Below, piece by piece: positions 63,110 to 64,000 of a stretch of DNA of 64,000 bases; position 1 is the first letter of the stretch, and every line of letters begins with the position of its first letter. A program made the translations under genes and the position numbers. Origin of the DNA: Aeriscardovia sp. (GTDB lineage: Bacteria; Actinomycetota; Actinomycetes; Actinomycetales; Bifidobacteriaceae). The notes beneath the pieces were generated by a model, which worked only from the letters and a program-made list of their open reading frames with translations, was not told where the DNA came from and ran no database searches. Where the stretch lies: assembly GCA_017413255.1 (NCBI GenBank), contig JAFPUC010000007.1:62001-126000 (forward strand), read 5' to 3'.

Positions 63110-63684
63110 TGATAGATAAGTCCCTCGTAAAAGCCGTGGGGGAGGAGAACGCGGGCTACATCATGGGAAAGCTGCGTTCAGTTGAGGGATTCCCACGGCC
63201 TCGGGTGGTTTTCAGAGACATTATGCCCCTCATTTCGGATGCCAAAGCATACCACATCCTTTTGGACGCCCTCATTTCCACCCTTCCGGTCCAGGCGTCA
63301 GATTTTGATTACGTGGGAGGCCTTGAAGCCAGGGGCTTCCTTATAGGCGCTCCCATGGCCGACAGGCTGGAAAAAGGATTTGTCGCATTTAGAAAAGACG
63401 GGAAACTGCCTCCTCCGGTGCTCAGGGAAGATTACCAGCTTGAGTACGGCATTTCCAGCGTGGAGATGGAAAAAAACCTCATTAAGCCAAATTCCAAAGT
63501 CCTCATAGTAGACGATCTTATGGCTACCGGAGGAACTGCCGTCAGCGCGGCGAGGCTGGTCAAAAGATCGCATGCCAGGGTGGCCGGCTTTTGCTTCCTT
63601 ATAGAGCTTAAAGGGCAAGGGGGCAGGGAAAGGCTTTCCGGAATCCCCATCAGCACTTTAATTCAATTCCCGGAGAAAGCGTGA
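63106..63684 (+). CDS. apt: Adenine phosphoribosyltransferase
   Basis: 192 residues. VGGLEARGFLIGAPMADRL and VLIVDDLMATGGTAVSAARLV (PRPP loop with both Asp) are intact, in contrast to the changed PRPP loop in the protein at 12338-12922. It salvages adenine to AMP. It overlaps the yajC stop (ATGA). Confidence 0.95.
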   Translation: MMIDKSLVKAVGEENAGYIMGKLRSVEGFPRPRVVFRDIMPLISDAKAYHILLDALISTLPVQASDFDYVGGLEARGFLIGAPMADRLEKGFVAFRKDGKLPPPVLREDYQLEYGISSVEMEKNLIKPNSKVLIVDDLMATGGTAVSAARLVKRSHARVAGFCFLIELKGQGGRERLSGIPISTLIQFPEKA

Positions 63685-63962
63685 AAAAGGAGGGAAAAAC
63701 CGGAAAGAGGGGCAAGATATTTCTCGCCTCGCTTTTTTATTTTCCCTTTCTTATATTATTTGCGGCGAGCCTTTTAGCTTTTTTCGGATGCCTGCTGGCG
63801 GGAGTTATAGTGATGCTTTCCGCTTTATTTTCGGCATTTGTTTTTAGGATCGCTTTAAAAGATAAAAGCCCATGGAAGGCCCGAAGCCGAGCTACGGACT
63901 GCGCTATTCTAATCTTTTGCGCCTTCGTTTTCCTCGGATCCTACCTCCTTCTTCGCCTTTAA
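63681..63962 (+). CDS. Small membrane protein of unknown function
   Basis: 93 residues, GTG start overlapping the apt stop by 4 nt. Two long hydrophobic spans (about 13-58, possibly two helices, and 71-92) and a basic N-terminus. No family recognised. Confidence 0.65.
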   Translation: MKKEGKTGKRGKIFLASLFYFPFLILFAASLLAFFGCLLAGVIVMLSALFSAFVFRIALKDKSPWKARSRATDCAILIFCAFVFLGSYLLLRL

Positions 63963-64000
63963 AGATTTTTTGCCCTCTTCTTCCTCTTCCCGATTTTCTT
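63959..64000 (-). CDS. Possible 3' end of a minus-strand gene (partial)
   Basis: On the minus strand an open frame enters from the right edge and ends at TAA (63961-63959). The visible tail is Lys/Arg-rich (KKIGKRKKRAKNL). Only 13 codons are visible, so this is a weak call. Confidence 0.3.
   Translation of the reverse strand, partial: KKIGKRKKRAKNL

Overview
The window is about 64 kb of a chromosome from a high-G+C-lineage Gram-positive bacterium (Actinomycetota), here of only moderate G+C. I infer Bifidobacteriaceae or a close relative. The lineage evidence is the tiny basic ribosomal proteins bS22 (35114-35203) and bL37 (42509-42583), the actinobacterial marker families DUF2469, DUF3710 and DUF3159, a G5-domain wall lysin, the MurT/GatD amidation pair and a tandem pair of short CrcB proteins. 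UGA is an ordinary stop here (gatC, gatA and many others). Most of the window is dense housekeeping sequence with many 1-20 nt overlaps between consecutive genes. There is no rRNA operon, insertion sequence, prophage or CRISPR array.

Layout: 1-4.8 kb has a gene tail, a divergent formate-THF ligase, tRNA-Lys, a membrane protein with repeated Thr-Gln motifs, and a thioredoxin/wall-lysin operon on the minus strand. 4.9-13.6 kb has a large polytopic membrane protein, an amino-acid permease, an App1-type phosphatase, RmuC, a phosphoribosyltransferase-like protein and a SpoU methyltransferase. 13.7-15.1 kb is an AbiE toxin-antitoxin locus with a broken toxin. 15.3-23.4 kb holds gatCAB, DUF2469, a flavoprotein, rplS, lepB, rnhB and trmB. 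23.4-27.8 kb is a degraded accessory island: two pseudogenes and an MmeI-like restriction-modification gene split by one in-frame UGA. 28-32 kb has a class A PBP and a GadC-like antiporter. 32-43.5 kb holds trmL, radA, rpiA, a Nudix-RNase HI fusion, a FolC-fold protein without catalytic motifs, a MurE-type ligase, an exonuclease, gap, and a sigma factor/bL37 operon. 43.6-57 kb has infC-rpmI-rplT, parA, typA, exonuclease III, DUF3710/DUF3159, an RNA methyltransferase, crcB pair, murT-gatD and an OGG-like glycosylase. 57-64 kb has a tRNA cluster, thrS, yebC, ruvCAB, yajC and apt.

The most unusual points are these. (1) Two folate enzymes are eroded while their frames stay open: a shortened Fhs, and a FolC-fold protein lacking its P-loop and its other ligase motifs. 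(2) Every clear disabling lesion in the window falls in accessory, defence-type genes (AbiEii, MmeI-like R-M, a Clp-fold protease fragment, an unknown gene), whereas about 55 kb of housekeeping genes are intact. (3) A Nudix hydrolase and an RNase HI are fused in one chain with both active sites complete. (4) A membrane protein carries an acidic Thr-Gln motif array that looks like a Ser/Thr-kinase/FHA docking tail. (5) The two helix-hairpin-helix motifs of RuvA are encoded by an identical 36-nt repeat.
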